In this document: piece by piece, positions 47,060 through 54,853 of the stretch
Layout of the letters: each line of letters starts with the position of its first letter
Position numbering within the stretch: the stretch's first letter is position 1
Source of the DNA: Mycolicibacterium porcinum
Lineage (GTDB): Bacteria > Actinomycetota > Actinomycetes > Mycobacteriales > Mycobacteriaceae
Assembly: GCA_002086835.1 (NCBI GenBank)
Contig: MVIG01000019.1
Coordinates: 1-64,000, forward strand
Reading direction: 5' to 3'
Length of the DNA: 64,000 nt
Position numbers and translations under genes: made by a program
Notes under the pieces: model-generated
Told to the model about the DNA's origin: nothing
Database searches by the model: none
Seen by the model: the letters and a program-made list of their open reading frames with translations, nothing else

Positions 47060-48166
47060 CTACCGCGCGCCCATGACGTCGAGCATTCCCGCCGCGGACC
47101 GCGGCCAGGTGAACTGCTCGGCACGCTGCCGGGCACTGCTGCGTCGCAGCGGCTCGGGCCGGCCGATCACCGAGGTGACGGCCCGCGCGATCGCGTGCGG
47201 GTCGTTGTCGGCGGTCGCCCCGCTGTCGCAGGTGAGGATCTCGGCCAGTGCCGAGGTCCGCGACACCACCGCCGGGGTCCCGCATGCGAGCGCCTCCAGT
47301 GCGGCCAGGCCGAAGGTCTCGTGCGGCCCTGGAGCCAGCGCGACATCGGCCGAGGCCAGGATGGTTGCCACGGTGTCGCGGCAACCGACGTACCCGGTGA
47401 AGGCGACTGGTAGCCCGCTGGCCTGCCGCTCCAGCCGGGCCCGCAACGGTCCCTCACCGACCACCACCAGCTGCGCGTCGACACCTGAATCACGCAGGGC
47501 GGCAACGGTATCGATACTGCGATGGGCATGCTTCTCCACCGAGAGCCTGCCGCAGTGCACCAGCAGGGTCTGCTGCGGCGCGGCCCAGCGCCCGCGCATC
47601 TCGGCACACCGGCGTCGCGGATGGAACTGCTCGAGGTCCACGCCGAGCGGGACGGTCGCCACGTTGTCCGCCCCGATCCGGTCGAACTCCTCACGCGCGA
47701 AGCCCGTGGTACACACCACGGCGTCGTAGTTGGCCGCGGTGCGCCGGTTGGCGAAGTCGGCCACTCTGACCGCGGCCTGCCGTGGCAGCACCTGACCGAC
47801 CAACCGGTCCAGACGCTCGTGGGAGATCATCACGGTGGCCACGCCGTGTTTGCGGCCCCACGGTCCCAGCGACCGCAAGGTCAGCCGGTCCGATACCTCG
47901 ATGGCCTCGGGCCCCAGCTGCTGCAACAACGTGGTCACCGGACCCGGCAGCACCGCACGGTACCCACCGGTGAACGGGATGAGCCTGGCGGGCAAGGAGA
48001 TTCGCACCACGCCGCTGGCGAGAACGTGCCGCTCCGGCTGCGCCCCCGGCACGATGAGGTACACCTCGTGACCCAGGGCGCAATACTCCGCGCCGAGGCG
48101 GTCGACCGCGGTGCGCAGACCACCCGATCGCGGGCCGTAGAAGTTCGCCACCTGGACAACCCGCAT
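47060..48166 (-). CDS. mgtA: GDP-mannose-dependent alpha-mannosyltransferase MgtA
   Basis: The 368-residue GT-B glycosyltransferase is close to the remembered M. tuberculosis MgtA (Rv0557): MRVVQVANFYGPRSGGLRTAVDRLGAEYCA, EVSDRLTLRSLGPWGRKHGV, HCGRLSVEKHAHRSID and PGPHETFGLAALEALACGTPAVVSR, the GT4 donor-binding EX7E-like region. It adds mannose to a glucuronosyl diacylglycerol acceptor in the synthesis of a lipomannan-like molecule, at the inner membrane face. It is a strong pointer to Mycobacterium. Confidence 0.94.
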   Translation of the reverse strand: MRVVQVANFYGPRSGGLRTAVDRLGAEYCALGHEVYLIVPGAQPERHVLASGVVRISLPARLIPFTGGYRAVLPGPVTTLLQQLGPEAIEVSDRLTLRSLGPWGRKHGVATVMISHERLDRLVGQVLPRQAAVRVADFANRRTAANYDAVVCTTGFAREEFDRIGADNVATVPLGVDLEQFHPRRRCAEMRGRWAAPQQTLLVHCGRLSVEKHAHRSIDTVAALRDSGVDAQLVVVGEGPLRARLERQASGLPVAFTGYVGCRDTVATILASADVALAPGPHETFGLAALEALACGTPAVVSRTSALAEILTCDSGATADNDPHAIARAVTSVIGRPEPLRRSSARQRAEQFTWPRSAAGMLDVMGAR

Positions 48167-48253
48167 GTCACGATCAGAACCGGGCCGCGTGTGCGGTCAA
48201 CAACGGGGCTGCAACAGAGAATTGAACAGCCGCTGAACAAGCCCGGGGCAGGC

Positions 48254-49168
48254 TCAGGCGAGATACCGGGCGAACCAGTCCTGGATACGGCGCCACGCGT
48301 CGGCCGCGGCAGCGGGCTGGTAGCGGTCGCCCGTGTCGTTGAAGAACGCATGGTTGGCCTCGGGTTCGGTGACCAGCTCGTGCACCACGCCCGCCTTCTC
48401 GAGCGCCGCACGCACCACCGGTTCTCCTCCGTTGACCCGCTGGTCCAGGGCCCCGTAGAAGGCCAGTACCGCGGCGTTGCGGGAGCCGGCGAAATCCGGG
48501 GCGTCGGGCGCGGGACCGTAGAACGGCACCGCGGCGGCCAGCGCGGGTGCGCCCGCCGCCAGGAGCCGCCACACCAGCCCGCCACCCATGCAGAAACCGA
48601 CCGCGGCGACCTTGCGACCCGGTACCCGCCGTTGCACTTCCTCGATGCCGGAATTCAGATCGGCGATGAACTCCGGCGGCTCGATCCGGCTCAACGCGGC
48701 GGTCGCGGCGGCGGGATCGGAGAATGCGGCGGTCCCGCCCTGAGCCGAGAGCAGGTCGATCGCCAGCGCCGAATACCCGATGCCCGCGAACCGCCCCGCC
48801 ACCGAACGGATGTGGTCGGTGAGCCCCTTGTTCTCGTGGATCACCAGGACGGCGCCCCGGGGTTCCGGCGCGGCGGCCCAGGCGCCCCGCAACTCCCCGC
48901 GGGGGCCGGTCCAGGTCACCTCGGTGGTGGGCAGAGCGCCCTCGGCCCCGGGCGGCTGGGTGGTTTTGGAGGCCGATTCCGGTGCCGCACCGGACGCCGA
49001 ACCCGGAGCGGGCTCCTTGGTTTCCCCGCAGGCCGCGATCAACGCGGCGGCCGCGGCGGCGCCGATGCCCAGCAAGCCCAGGCGACGCAGGGCTTCCCGG
49101 CGTGACAGCAGCCCGTCGAGGTGGTCGGTCGCGATTTCCTCGGCGATGTAGCGCTGCAGTGGAGTCAC
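48254..49168 (-). CDS. Tat-exported lipoprotein dienelactone-hydrolase-like enzyme
   Basis: The 304-residue protein starts with a Tat-type signal (LSRREALRRLGLLGIGAAAAAALIAACG; twin Arg, lipobox AAC) and then a Ser/Pro-rich linker (about 50-80). The hydrolase domain has the DLH features ENKG, Cys nucleophile in GFCMGGG and ANHAFFND (His). Classic DLH acts in the cytosol on dienelactones; this form is a folded lipoprotein outside the membrane. Substrate unknown. Confidence 0.86.
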   Translation of the reverse strand: MTPLQRYIAEEIATDHLDGLLSRREALRRLGLLGIGAAAAAALIAACGETKEPAPGSASGAAPESASKTTQPPGAEGALPTTEVTWTGPRGELRGAWAAAPEPRGAVLVIHENKGLTDHIRSVAGRFAGIGYSALAIDLLSAQGGTAAFSDPAAATAALSRIEPPEFIADLNSGIEEVQRRVPGRKVAAVGFCMGGGLVWRLLAAGAPALAAAVPFYGPAPDAPDFAGSRNAAVLAFYGALDQRVNGGEPVVRAALEKAGVVHELVTEPEANHAFFNDTGDRYQPAAAADAWRRIQDWFARYLA

Positions 49169-49223
49169 CTCCGCAAGTATGCGCCGAAATCCCGAACCAC
49201 AGCTATAGAACTGCCTACGGCGG

Positions 49224-49229
49224 GATACT
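49224..49229 (+). promoter_or_regulatory. -10 hexamer GATACT for leaderless SDR gene
   Basis: GATACT (NANNNT) ends 6 nt before the ATG at 49236. Confidence 0.35.
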
Positions 49230-49235
49230 CATCGG

Positions 49236-50162
49236 ATGGGCTGGACACTGGACCCGGACGCGCTGCGCGGCCGCATCGCGGTGGTTGCCGGCGCCACCCG
49301 CGGCGCGGGGCGTGGCATCGCCACGGCGCTGGGTGAACTCGGCGCGACCGTCGTGTGCACGGGGCGCAGCAGCCGGTGCGGAAGCCGTGACTCTGACTAC
49401 AACCGGCCCGAAACCATCGAGGAAACCGCCGAATTGGTCACGGAGCTGGGCGGGTTCGGCGTCGCCGTTCAGGTCGACCACCTCGACGTGACGCAGGTCC
49501 GGATGCTGGCCGGGCGACTCAAGGCCGATTACGGTCACGTCGACATCCTCGTCAACGACATCTGGGGCGCCGAGGTGCTCAAGGGCCCGCCCGACACCTG
49601 GGGACGGCCGATGTGGCAGCACGACCTCGACGACGGGTTGCGGATGCTGAGACTCGGACTCGACACTCACCTGATCACCTCGCACTGCGTCCTACCGCTG
49701 CTGGCCGACCGTCCCGGCGGTCTGCTGGTCGAGATCACCGATGGGACAACCGAATTCAACGCCGACAATCCGAGACTTTCGGTGTTCTACGATCTGGTGA
49801 AGACCGCGGTGAACCGGTTGGCCTTCAGTCACGGACACGAACTCGCGCCGTTCGGGGCCACCGCGGTCTCGATCACGCCCGGCTGGCTGCGCTCGGAGAT
49901 GATGCTCGACAACTACGGCGTCACCGAGGCCAACTGGCGGTCCGCCCTGGACCTGGCCCGCACCGACGGCTACCCGGCGGCGCCGCCGGGCTTCGCCGAG
50001 TCCGAGTCCCCGAGGTTCGTCGGTCGCGGTGTCGCCGCGGTGGCCGCCGACCCGGATCGGGCCCGTTGGAACCAGCAGTCCGTCAGCTCGGCCGCACTCG
50101 CTCGCCACTACGGTTTCAGCGACCTCGACGGGCGCGTGCCGGACGCCTGGGCGCCGCTATAA
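49236..50162 (+). CDS. SDR-family oxidoreductase
   Basis: The 308-residue protein has dinucleotide-binding GATRGAGRGIA (about 19-29), a substrate loop with TDGTTE and a Tyr-x3-Lys (FYDLVK, around 187-192). It has the extended loop and long C-terminus of a mycobacterial SDR subgroup that I recall with unknown substrates. It precedes the amidohydrolase gene by 100 bp on the same strand; the two may share a pathway, but the promoter in the gap suggests separate transcription. Confidence 0.85.
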   Translation: MGWTLDPDALRGRIAVVAGATRGAGRGIATALGELGATVVCTGRSSRCGSRDSDYNRPETIEETAELVTELGGFGVAVQVDHLDVTQVRMLAGRLKADYGHVDILVNDIWGAEVLKGPPDTWGRPMWQHDLDDGLRMLRLGLDTHLITSHCVLPLLADRPGGLLVEITDGTTEFNADNPRLSVFYDLVKTAVNRLAFSHGHELAPFGATAVSITPGWLRSEMMLDNYGVTEANWRSALDLARTDGYPAAPPGFAESESPRFVGRGVAAVAADPDRARWNQQSVSSAALARHYGFSDLDGRVPDAWAPL

Positions 50163-50226
50163 CCCCTGGTGATTCGGCCTCCATCCCACCCAGTAGACAT
50201 TTTTTCAAATCTGTTCACCATTTTCG

Positions 50227-50256
50227 TTGACACTGGTGTGAGCAGGCCTGTTCTAT
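50227..50256 (+). promoter_or_regulatory. Sigma-A-like promoter TTGACA-N18-TTCTAT before the amidohydrolase
   Basis: A consensus -35 TTGACA (50227-50232) and TTCTAT (50251-50256) are 18 bp apart; the predicted transcript start is at the GTG at 50263, i.e. leaderless. Hence the amidohydrolase has its own promoter. Confidence 0.55.
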
Positions 50257-50262
50257 GGCTGA

Positions 50263-52053
50263 GTGAGCTTCGACACGATCATTCGCAACGGCCGGTGGTT
50301 CGATGGCACCGGCGCCCCCTCCGCAGTGCGCAACATCGGCATCCGTGACGGGCATGTGGTTGCCGTCTCCCCCGAATCCCTCGATGAGACCGGCTGCCCG
50401 CAGGTCATCGACGCCACCGGCAAGTGGGTTCTGCCCGGGATGCTTGACATCCACACGCACTACGACGTGGAGGTGCTCAACGGGCCGTCGCTGTCGGAGT
50501 CGCTGCGCCACGGCGTGACCACCGCGATGCTCGGTTCCTGCTCACTGTCGACCGTGCACGTCGGCGGCGTCGACGCCGGCGACCTCTTCGGCCGGGTCGA
50601 GGCGATCCCGCGGGACCAGGTCATCGCCGCGGTGGACGACAACAAGACCTGGTCCGACTGCAACGGATACGTGACCGCGCTGGAGAGCCTGCCGCTCGGC
50701 CCCAACATCGCCGCCTTCATCGGACATTCCGACATGCGCACCGCGGTGATGGGACTTGATCGCGCCACCCGCGACGACGAACGCCCGACGGCCTCGGAGC
50801 AGGCCCGCATGGAACAGATGCTCCAAGAGGCGATTGACGCCGGATTTGTCGGAATGTCTTCCCAACAGCTGCTTTTCGACAAGATCGACGGCGACACCTG
50901 CCGCTCCCGCACCCTGCCGTCGACCTACGCCAAACCGCGTGAACTGCGCCGCCTCAAGTCGATGCTGCGCCGCTCCGGCCGGGTCCTGCAGTCCGGTCCG
51001 GACATCCAGAATCCACTGAACCTGGTCTCTCAGTTGGCTCAGTCGCTCGGACTGTTCCGCAACAACCTGAAGACCAGCCTGCTCTCGGCCGCGGACATCA
51101 AGGCCAACCCGTACTCGATCATGATCATGGGTCCGGTGGCCCGCCTGGTGAACAAGCTCGGCGGGAACTTCCGGTGGCAGCACCTGCCGGTGCCGTTCGA
51201 GGTGTATGCCGACGGCATCGACCTGGTGGTGTTCGAGGAATTCGGTTCCGGCGCAGCGGCACTGCACCTGCGTGACGAGGTCGAGCGGAACGAGCTGCTG
51301 CGTGACGAGTCCTACCGGCGCCAGTTCCGCAAGGACTACGACAACAAGTTCGGCGTGCGGGTCTGGCACCGGGACTTCTTCGACGCCGAGATCGTGGCCT
51401 GCCCCGACGATTCTGTCGTCGGCAAGTCGTTCGGCCAGGTCGGTCAGGAGCGGGGCGATCTGCACCCCGTCGACGCCTTCCTGGATCTGGTGCTGGAGCA
51501 CGGCACCGCGCTCCGGTGGCGCACCACCATCTCCAACCACCGGCCCGAGGTGCTCAAGAAGCTGGCCCGCGATCCCGGCATCCAGCTCGGATTCTCCGAC
51601 GCCGGGGCGCACCTGCGGAACATGGCCTTCTACAACATGGGACTGCGGCTGCTGCGGCACGTCCGCGACGCCGAGCGCGCGGGCACGCCGTTCATGTCGA
51701 TCGAGCAGGCCGTGCACCGGCTCACCGGTGAGCTCGCCGACTGGTACCGGATCGACGCCGGCCACCTGCGCATCGGCGACCGCGCCGATGTCGTGGTGAT
51801 CGACCCGGAGCGTCTCGACGAGTCCCTCGATGCCTATGCCGAGGAGACCGTCGACCACTACGGCGGGCTGTCCCGCATGGTGAACCGTAACGACGACACC
51901 GTCACCGCCGTGCTCGTCGGCGGACGCACGGTGTTCGCCGACGGCCGCCTGACCGACCTGGTCGGCAAGCAGCGCACCGGCCAGTTCCTGCGAGCCGCCC
52001 ACCAGACCCCGTCCATCACCGCCGAAGACAGTGAGCTGACCAGTGTCCGTTGA
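50263..52053 (+). CDS. D-aminoacylase-like amidohydrolase
   Basis: The 596-residue metal-dependent amidohydrolase has the N-terminal beta sandwich, metal motif DIHTHYD (His64, His66), GHSDMR, the HxR block TTISNHRPEV and the catalytic Asp in GFSDAGAHLRN. It belongs to the N-acyl-D-amino-acid deacylase/dihydroorotase-like superfamily and should hydrolyse an amide or cyclic imide. GTG start with its own promoter. It overlaps the epoxide-hydrolase-like gene by 11 bp. Confidence 0.86.
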   Translation: MSFDTIIRNGRWFDGTGAPSAVRNIGIRDGHVVAVSPESLDETGCPQVIDATGKWVLPGMLDIHTHYDVEVLNGPSLSESLRHGVTTAMLGSCSLSTVHVGGVDAGDLFGRVEAIPRDQVIAAVDDNKTWSDCNGYVTALESLPLGPNIAAFIGHSDMRTAVMGLDRATRDDERPTASEQARMEQMLQEAIDAGFVGMSSQQLLFDKIDGDTCRSRTLPSTYAKPRELRRLKSMLRRSGRVLQSGPDIQNPLNLVSQLAQSLGLFRNNLKTSLLSAADIKANPYSIMIMGPVARLVNKLGGNFRWQHLPVPFEVYADGIDLVVFEEFGSGAAALHLRDEVERNELLRDESYRRQFRKDYDNKFGVRVWHRDFFDAEIVACPDDSVVGKSFGQVGQERGDLHPVDAFLDLVLEHGTALRWRTTISNHRPEVLKKLARDPGIQLGFSDAGAHLRNMAFYNMGLRLLRHVRDAERAGTPFMSIEQAVHRLTGELADWYRIDAGHLRIGDRADVVVIDPERLDESLDAYAEETVDHYGGLSRMVNRNDDTVTAVLVGGRTVFADGRLTDLVGKQRTGQFLRAAHQTPSITAEDSELTSVR

Positions 52054-52501
52054 AGACGTATCCATCGAAGAAACCGTCCACGGCATGTGGAAGGCGCTGT
52101 CCGAGCGCGACTGGGAACTGCTCAAGACCTACCTGGCGGACGACTGCATCTACCTCGACATGCCCGTGGGCCCCGCCGCTGCCGCCAAGGGACCAGAGGA
52201 CATCGTCAAGCGCCTCAAGATCGGCCTCGAACCGCTGGCATCCTACGAGAACTTCCCCGGCCTGCTGGTCGACAACGGTCGTGACGCCATGTACGAGCAT
52301 CACGAGGAATGGCATTGGGCCAGTGGTGAATCGGCGGTGCTGAAGTTCGTCACCGTCCATCGAGTCGAGAACGGCAAGGTCACCCTCTGGAAGGACTACT
52401 GGGACATGGGCGCCCTGGCCAACCACGCGCCGCCGGACTGGCTGGAGAACTTCGCCACCGCAGACATGTCCTGGGTGTTCGACGCGACCGGCCTGGTGTG
52501 A
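52043..52501 (+). CDS. Limonene-1,2-epoxide-hydrolase-like protein (SnoaL fold)
   Basis: The 152-residue protein has the cone-shaped alpha+beta fold seen in limonene epoxide hydrolase and SnoaL: MWKALSERDWELLKTYLADDCIYLDMPVGP and HHEEWHWASGESAVLKFVTVHRVENGKVTLWKDYWD. The Asp/Arg/Asp triad is not verified. GTG overlaps the amidohydrolase stop, so it is coupled to it. Function is uncertain: epoxide hydrolase or small-molecule isomerase. Confidence 0.78.
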   Translation: MSVEDVSIEETVHGMWKALSERDWELLKTYLADDCIYLDMPVGPAAAAKGPEDIVKRLKIGLEPLASYENFPGLLVDNGRDAMYEHHEEWHWASGESAVLKFVTVHRVENGKVTLWKDYWDMGALANHAPPDWLENFATADMSWVFDATGLV

Positions 52502-52505
52502 CCGG

Positions 52506-52871
52506 CTAACCGATGCCCCAGACAAGGCAGAACGGGTGGCCGGCCGGATCCCGGAACACCCGGAAGTATTGTTCGCCAACGGCATCGGTCACCCGGGTGG
52601 CGCCCAGCGCCAGCACCTGACGCTCGGCCGCGTCCGGATCGTCGACCTGGATGTCCAGGTGGAGCTGCTGCGACCCCCGCGGATCCGGGAAATCCGGCGG
52701 CTCGTGCTGCGGTGAGTACTGACACGCCACCCGTCGCCCGGCCGGATCCGTCACGACCACCCAGGTGTCGTCCTCGGTGGTGACGTCTCCGCCGAGGAGC
52801 TCGGCGTAGAACGCGGCCAGGGCCCGTGGATCCCGGCAATCCAGCACGATGGAGCGAAGTGTTCCGATCAT
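52506..52871 (-). CDS. VOC (glyoxalase/bleomycin-resistance) protein
   Basis: The 121-residue protein has a paired beta-alpha-beta-beta-beta fold (LRSIVLDCRDPRALAAFYAELLGG, HLDIQVDDPDAAERQVLALGA, FRVFRDPAGHPFCLVWG). It may bind a metal and act on a small molecule, or be a resistance protein; the family is broad. ATG at 52871 is used; an earlier frame is long and Arg/Cys-rich and unlikely. It converges on the epoxide-hydrolase-like gene and precedes glnA3. Confidence 0.82.
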   Translation of the reverse strand: MIGTLRSIVLDCRDPRALAAFYAELLGGDVTTEDDTWVVVTDPAGRRVACQYSPQHEPPDFPDPRGSQQLHLDIQVDDPDAAERQVLALGATRVTDAVGEQYFRVFRDPAGHPFCLVWGIG

Positions 52872-52926
52872 CGGATCGGTATTACCGGCGCGAGCATCGC
52901 GCAAACGCTCAGATACGCACGCGCAC

Positions 52927-54297
52927 TCACAGGCTCCACGCCATGCGGAACCGCTCGGTGAGCGCCTCGGCGTCCAGAGCGCCGAAGTTCTCCTGCTCAT
53001 ACCTGCGGACCGCGAGCACCGCATCCACCGGCTGATCGCCGAGTATCTCCCGGATCAGCGCCGAAGAATCCAGTGCGGCAAGGTTGTCGGACTGGTGATC
53101 GGGCAACCGCACGATGCCGTCGCCGGCCCGCTGGGCATCGGTCAGCGACGCCGGGTCCACGGCGACCTCCGGTCCCAGCGCCAGGCGCCGACTGATCCCG
53201 TGCTCGGCCAGCCCCAGGATCGTCGCCGTCGCCAGGTACGGGTTGGCCGACGGATCGATGACCTTGACCTCGACGTTGGCGCCGTACGGGTTGCTCGGAC
53301 CGCCGACCAGGAAACGCACGGCGGCTTCCCGGTTCTCGGTGCCCCAGCAGTTGTAGGCGCCGGCCCAGTACCCCGGCTGGATCCGCAGCCCGGACAGCAC
53401 CGATCCGCACAGCACGCCCTGTGCGGCGGGCAGCCCGGCCAGCAGCCCGGCCAGCGCGGACTCCCCCTCCGGCGTCATCCCCCTCGTCCCGGTGCCGCCG
53501 GAGAACAACGGCACCCCCGACCGGCTCAGCGAAAAATGCTGGTGGGCACCAGATCCCACGCCGGCGGCAAACGGCAACGGGGACAGGCTGACCCGGAATC
53601 CATATCGCCGGGCGACCCGGGCCGCGATGATCCGCATCAATACCAGCTGGTCGGCGGCGGCCACCGGTGGCAGCGGCGCCAGTGAGATCTCGAACTGGTT
53701 GGACCCGTACTCGGGATGGAATTGTTCGATCGCCACGCCGGAGCCGTTGGCCGCATCGGTGACATCGCGGACGAATCCCTCGAACTCGAGCACCCCCGCC
53801 AACCCGTACTGCGCCCACAGCAGCGACGGGAGCCGGCTCCCGTCCGGCCCGACGAGGACGAACTCCACCTCGTGGCCGACGAGTGCGGTCAGCTCGGCGG
53901 CCGCCAGCCGGTCCTGCACGCGCTGCAGCACGCCGCGACTGCAGTACGGATCCCCTGAAGCGTCCTGATTGTAGAAAGCCGCTGGGGCCCAAGCCAATCC
54001 GTCCCCGAGGATCCGCAGTGCGCCGAGGTCGATCCGGATCCGCTGGTCCCCCACGACGCCGATGTCGCGGCCCATCGCGATCCCGGTCTGGTCGATGGTG
54101 AACGCGTGGAACACCGGGCTGGCGCCCAGGCCGGGATCGGCGAAGATCCCCATTCGGCGCAGCGGAACGGTTTTCGCGTGCGTCAGCCCGGCCGGGCTGA
54201 CCACCGTGCCGATCAGGGTCGCGACACCGTCGGATTCCAGCTGCGCGATGGCCGCCGCGGCCAGAGGTTTCGCCGGTCCCGATGATCCAGCTGTCAC
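52927..54297 (-). CDS. glnA3: GlnA3-type glutamine synthetase-like ligase
   Basis: The 456-residue protein resembles the remembered M. tuberculosis GlnA3 (PLAAAAIAQLE, VSPAGLTHAKTVPLRR, ALVGHEVEFVL, QFHPEYGSNQFEISLAP, GSGAHQHFS, VEVKVIDPSANPYLATA). The canonical ...R-x-D-P pattern reads EVKVIDPSANPYLA, with Lys where GlnA usually has Arg, so it probably makes a gamma-glutamyl amide rather than glutamine. It sits near bfrA and an Rv1877-like pump, as in M. tuberculosis (Rv1876-Rv1878). GTG at 54297 gives the best N-terminus. Confidence 0.88.
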   Translation of the reverse strand: MTAGSSGPAKPLAAAAIAQLESDGVATLIGTVVSPAGLTHAKTVPLRRMGIFADPGLGASPVFHAFTIDQTGIAMGRDIGVVGDQRIRIDLGALRILGDGLAWAPAAFYNQDASGDPYCSRGVLQRVQDRLAAAELTALVGHEVEFVLVGPDGSRLPSLLWAQYGLAGVLEFEGFVRDVTDAANGSGVAIEQFHPEYGSNQFEISLAPLPPVAAADQLVLMRIIAARVARRYGFRVSLSPLPFAAGVGSGAHQHFSLSRSGVPLFSGGTGTRGMTPEGESALAGLLAGLPAAQGVLCGSVLSGLRIQPGYWAGAYNCWGTENREAAVRFLVGGPSNPYGANVEVKVIDPSANPYLATATILGLAEHGISRRLALGPEVAVDPASLTDAQRAGDGIVRLPDHQSDNLAALDSSALIREILGDQPVDAVLAVRRYEQENFGALDAEALTERFRMAWSL

Positions 54298-54326
54298 GAC
54301 CTCATTGTGCGCCGAGGCGCGGTGAG

Positions 54327-54809
54327 CTAGAGCGTGATCTTGCAGGTTTGGCCGATGTCGAGGGTCCGAAGCATCCGGCCCATCCCGAGCCACATCGCAC
54401 ACGACAACGCCAGGTCCGTCAGCAGCTCCGCATCGAACTGCTCGCCGGCCCGCTCCCAGAAGTCCTCGTCGTCCCGCAGCCCGGTGTGATCACTCGCGAA
54501 CCGCGCGGCGAACTCGGCGGCGACGCGCTCCTGCGGACTGTAGCCCGGCCAGGTCCGCCACTCGGCGGCGTGATCGTAGAGATCCTCGTCCACCCCCGCC
54601 GCGGCCCCGTCGGAGTCGCGGGTGTTCTGGCACACCACGCATTCGTTGTCGAGCGCGATCACCATCCGGGCCAGCTCGCGCACCCGCAATGGCAACCGCC
54701 CCTTGGTGTACACCGCGTTCGTGTAGTTGGCCATGGCGGTGCCGATCTCGGGAGACCTGAGGATCCAGCCGGCCACGTCGTCGTCGGGAAATTCTCCGAT
54801 ACGGCTCAT
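54327..54809 (-). CDS. CMD/AhpD-like protein
   Basis: The 160-residue protein has the AhpD-type CxxC (NECVVCQNTRDSDGAAAG, about 56-73), whose cysteines are the redox pair of the carboxymuconolactone-decarboxylase-like family. It lies between glnA3 and the MFS gene on the same strand. The start at ATG 54809 is supported by a KstR-type operator 30 bp upstream. It may detoxify hydroperoxides or be a decarboxylase for catabolic intermediates. Confidence 0.82.
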   Translation of the reverse strand: MSRIGEFPDDDVAGWILRSPEIGTAMANYTNAVYTKGRLPLRVRELARMVIALDNECVVCQNTRDSDGAAAGVDEDLYDHAAEWRTWPGYSPQERVAAEFAARFASDHTGLRDDEDFWERAGEQFDAELLTDLALSCAMWLGMGRMLRTLDIGQTCKITL

Positions 54810-54839
54810 GGCCGAATCGTACGCGCGCGGCGACAATTC

Positions 54840-54853
54840 TGGAACAAGTTCTA
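54840..54853. promoter_or_regulatory. KstR-type operator TGGAACAAGTTCTA
   Basis: Exact TnnAACnnGTTnnA match, 30 bp before the AhpD-like gene. It overlaps the TAG stop of the upstream MFS gene (54851-54853), as the box at 59415-59428 overlaps a stop. Confidence 0.72.

Noticed and set aside
50542-52125. 527-codon minus-strand open frame opposite the amidohydrolase
   Set aside because: No motif or ribosome site; the sense protein has metal-binding motifs.
53140-53400. Lys-for-Arg change in GlnA3 considered a lost catalytic residue
   Set aside because: Remembered M. tuberculosis GlnA3 also has EVKVVDPSANPYLA, so it is a subfamily feature rather than damage.
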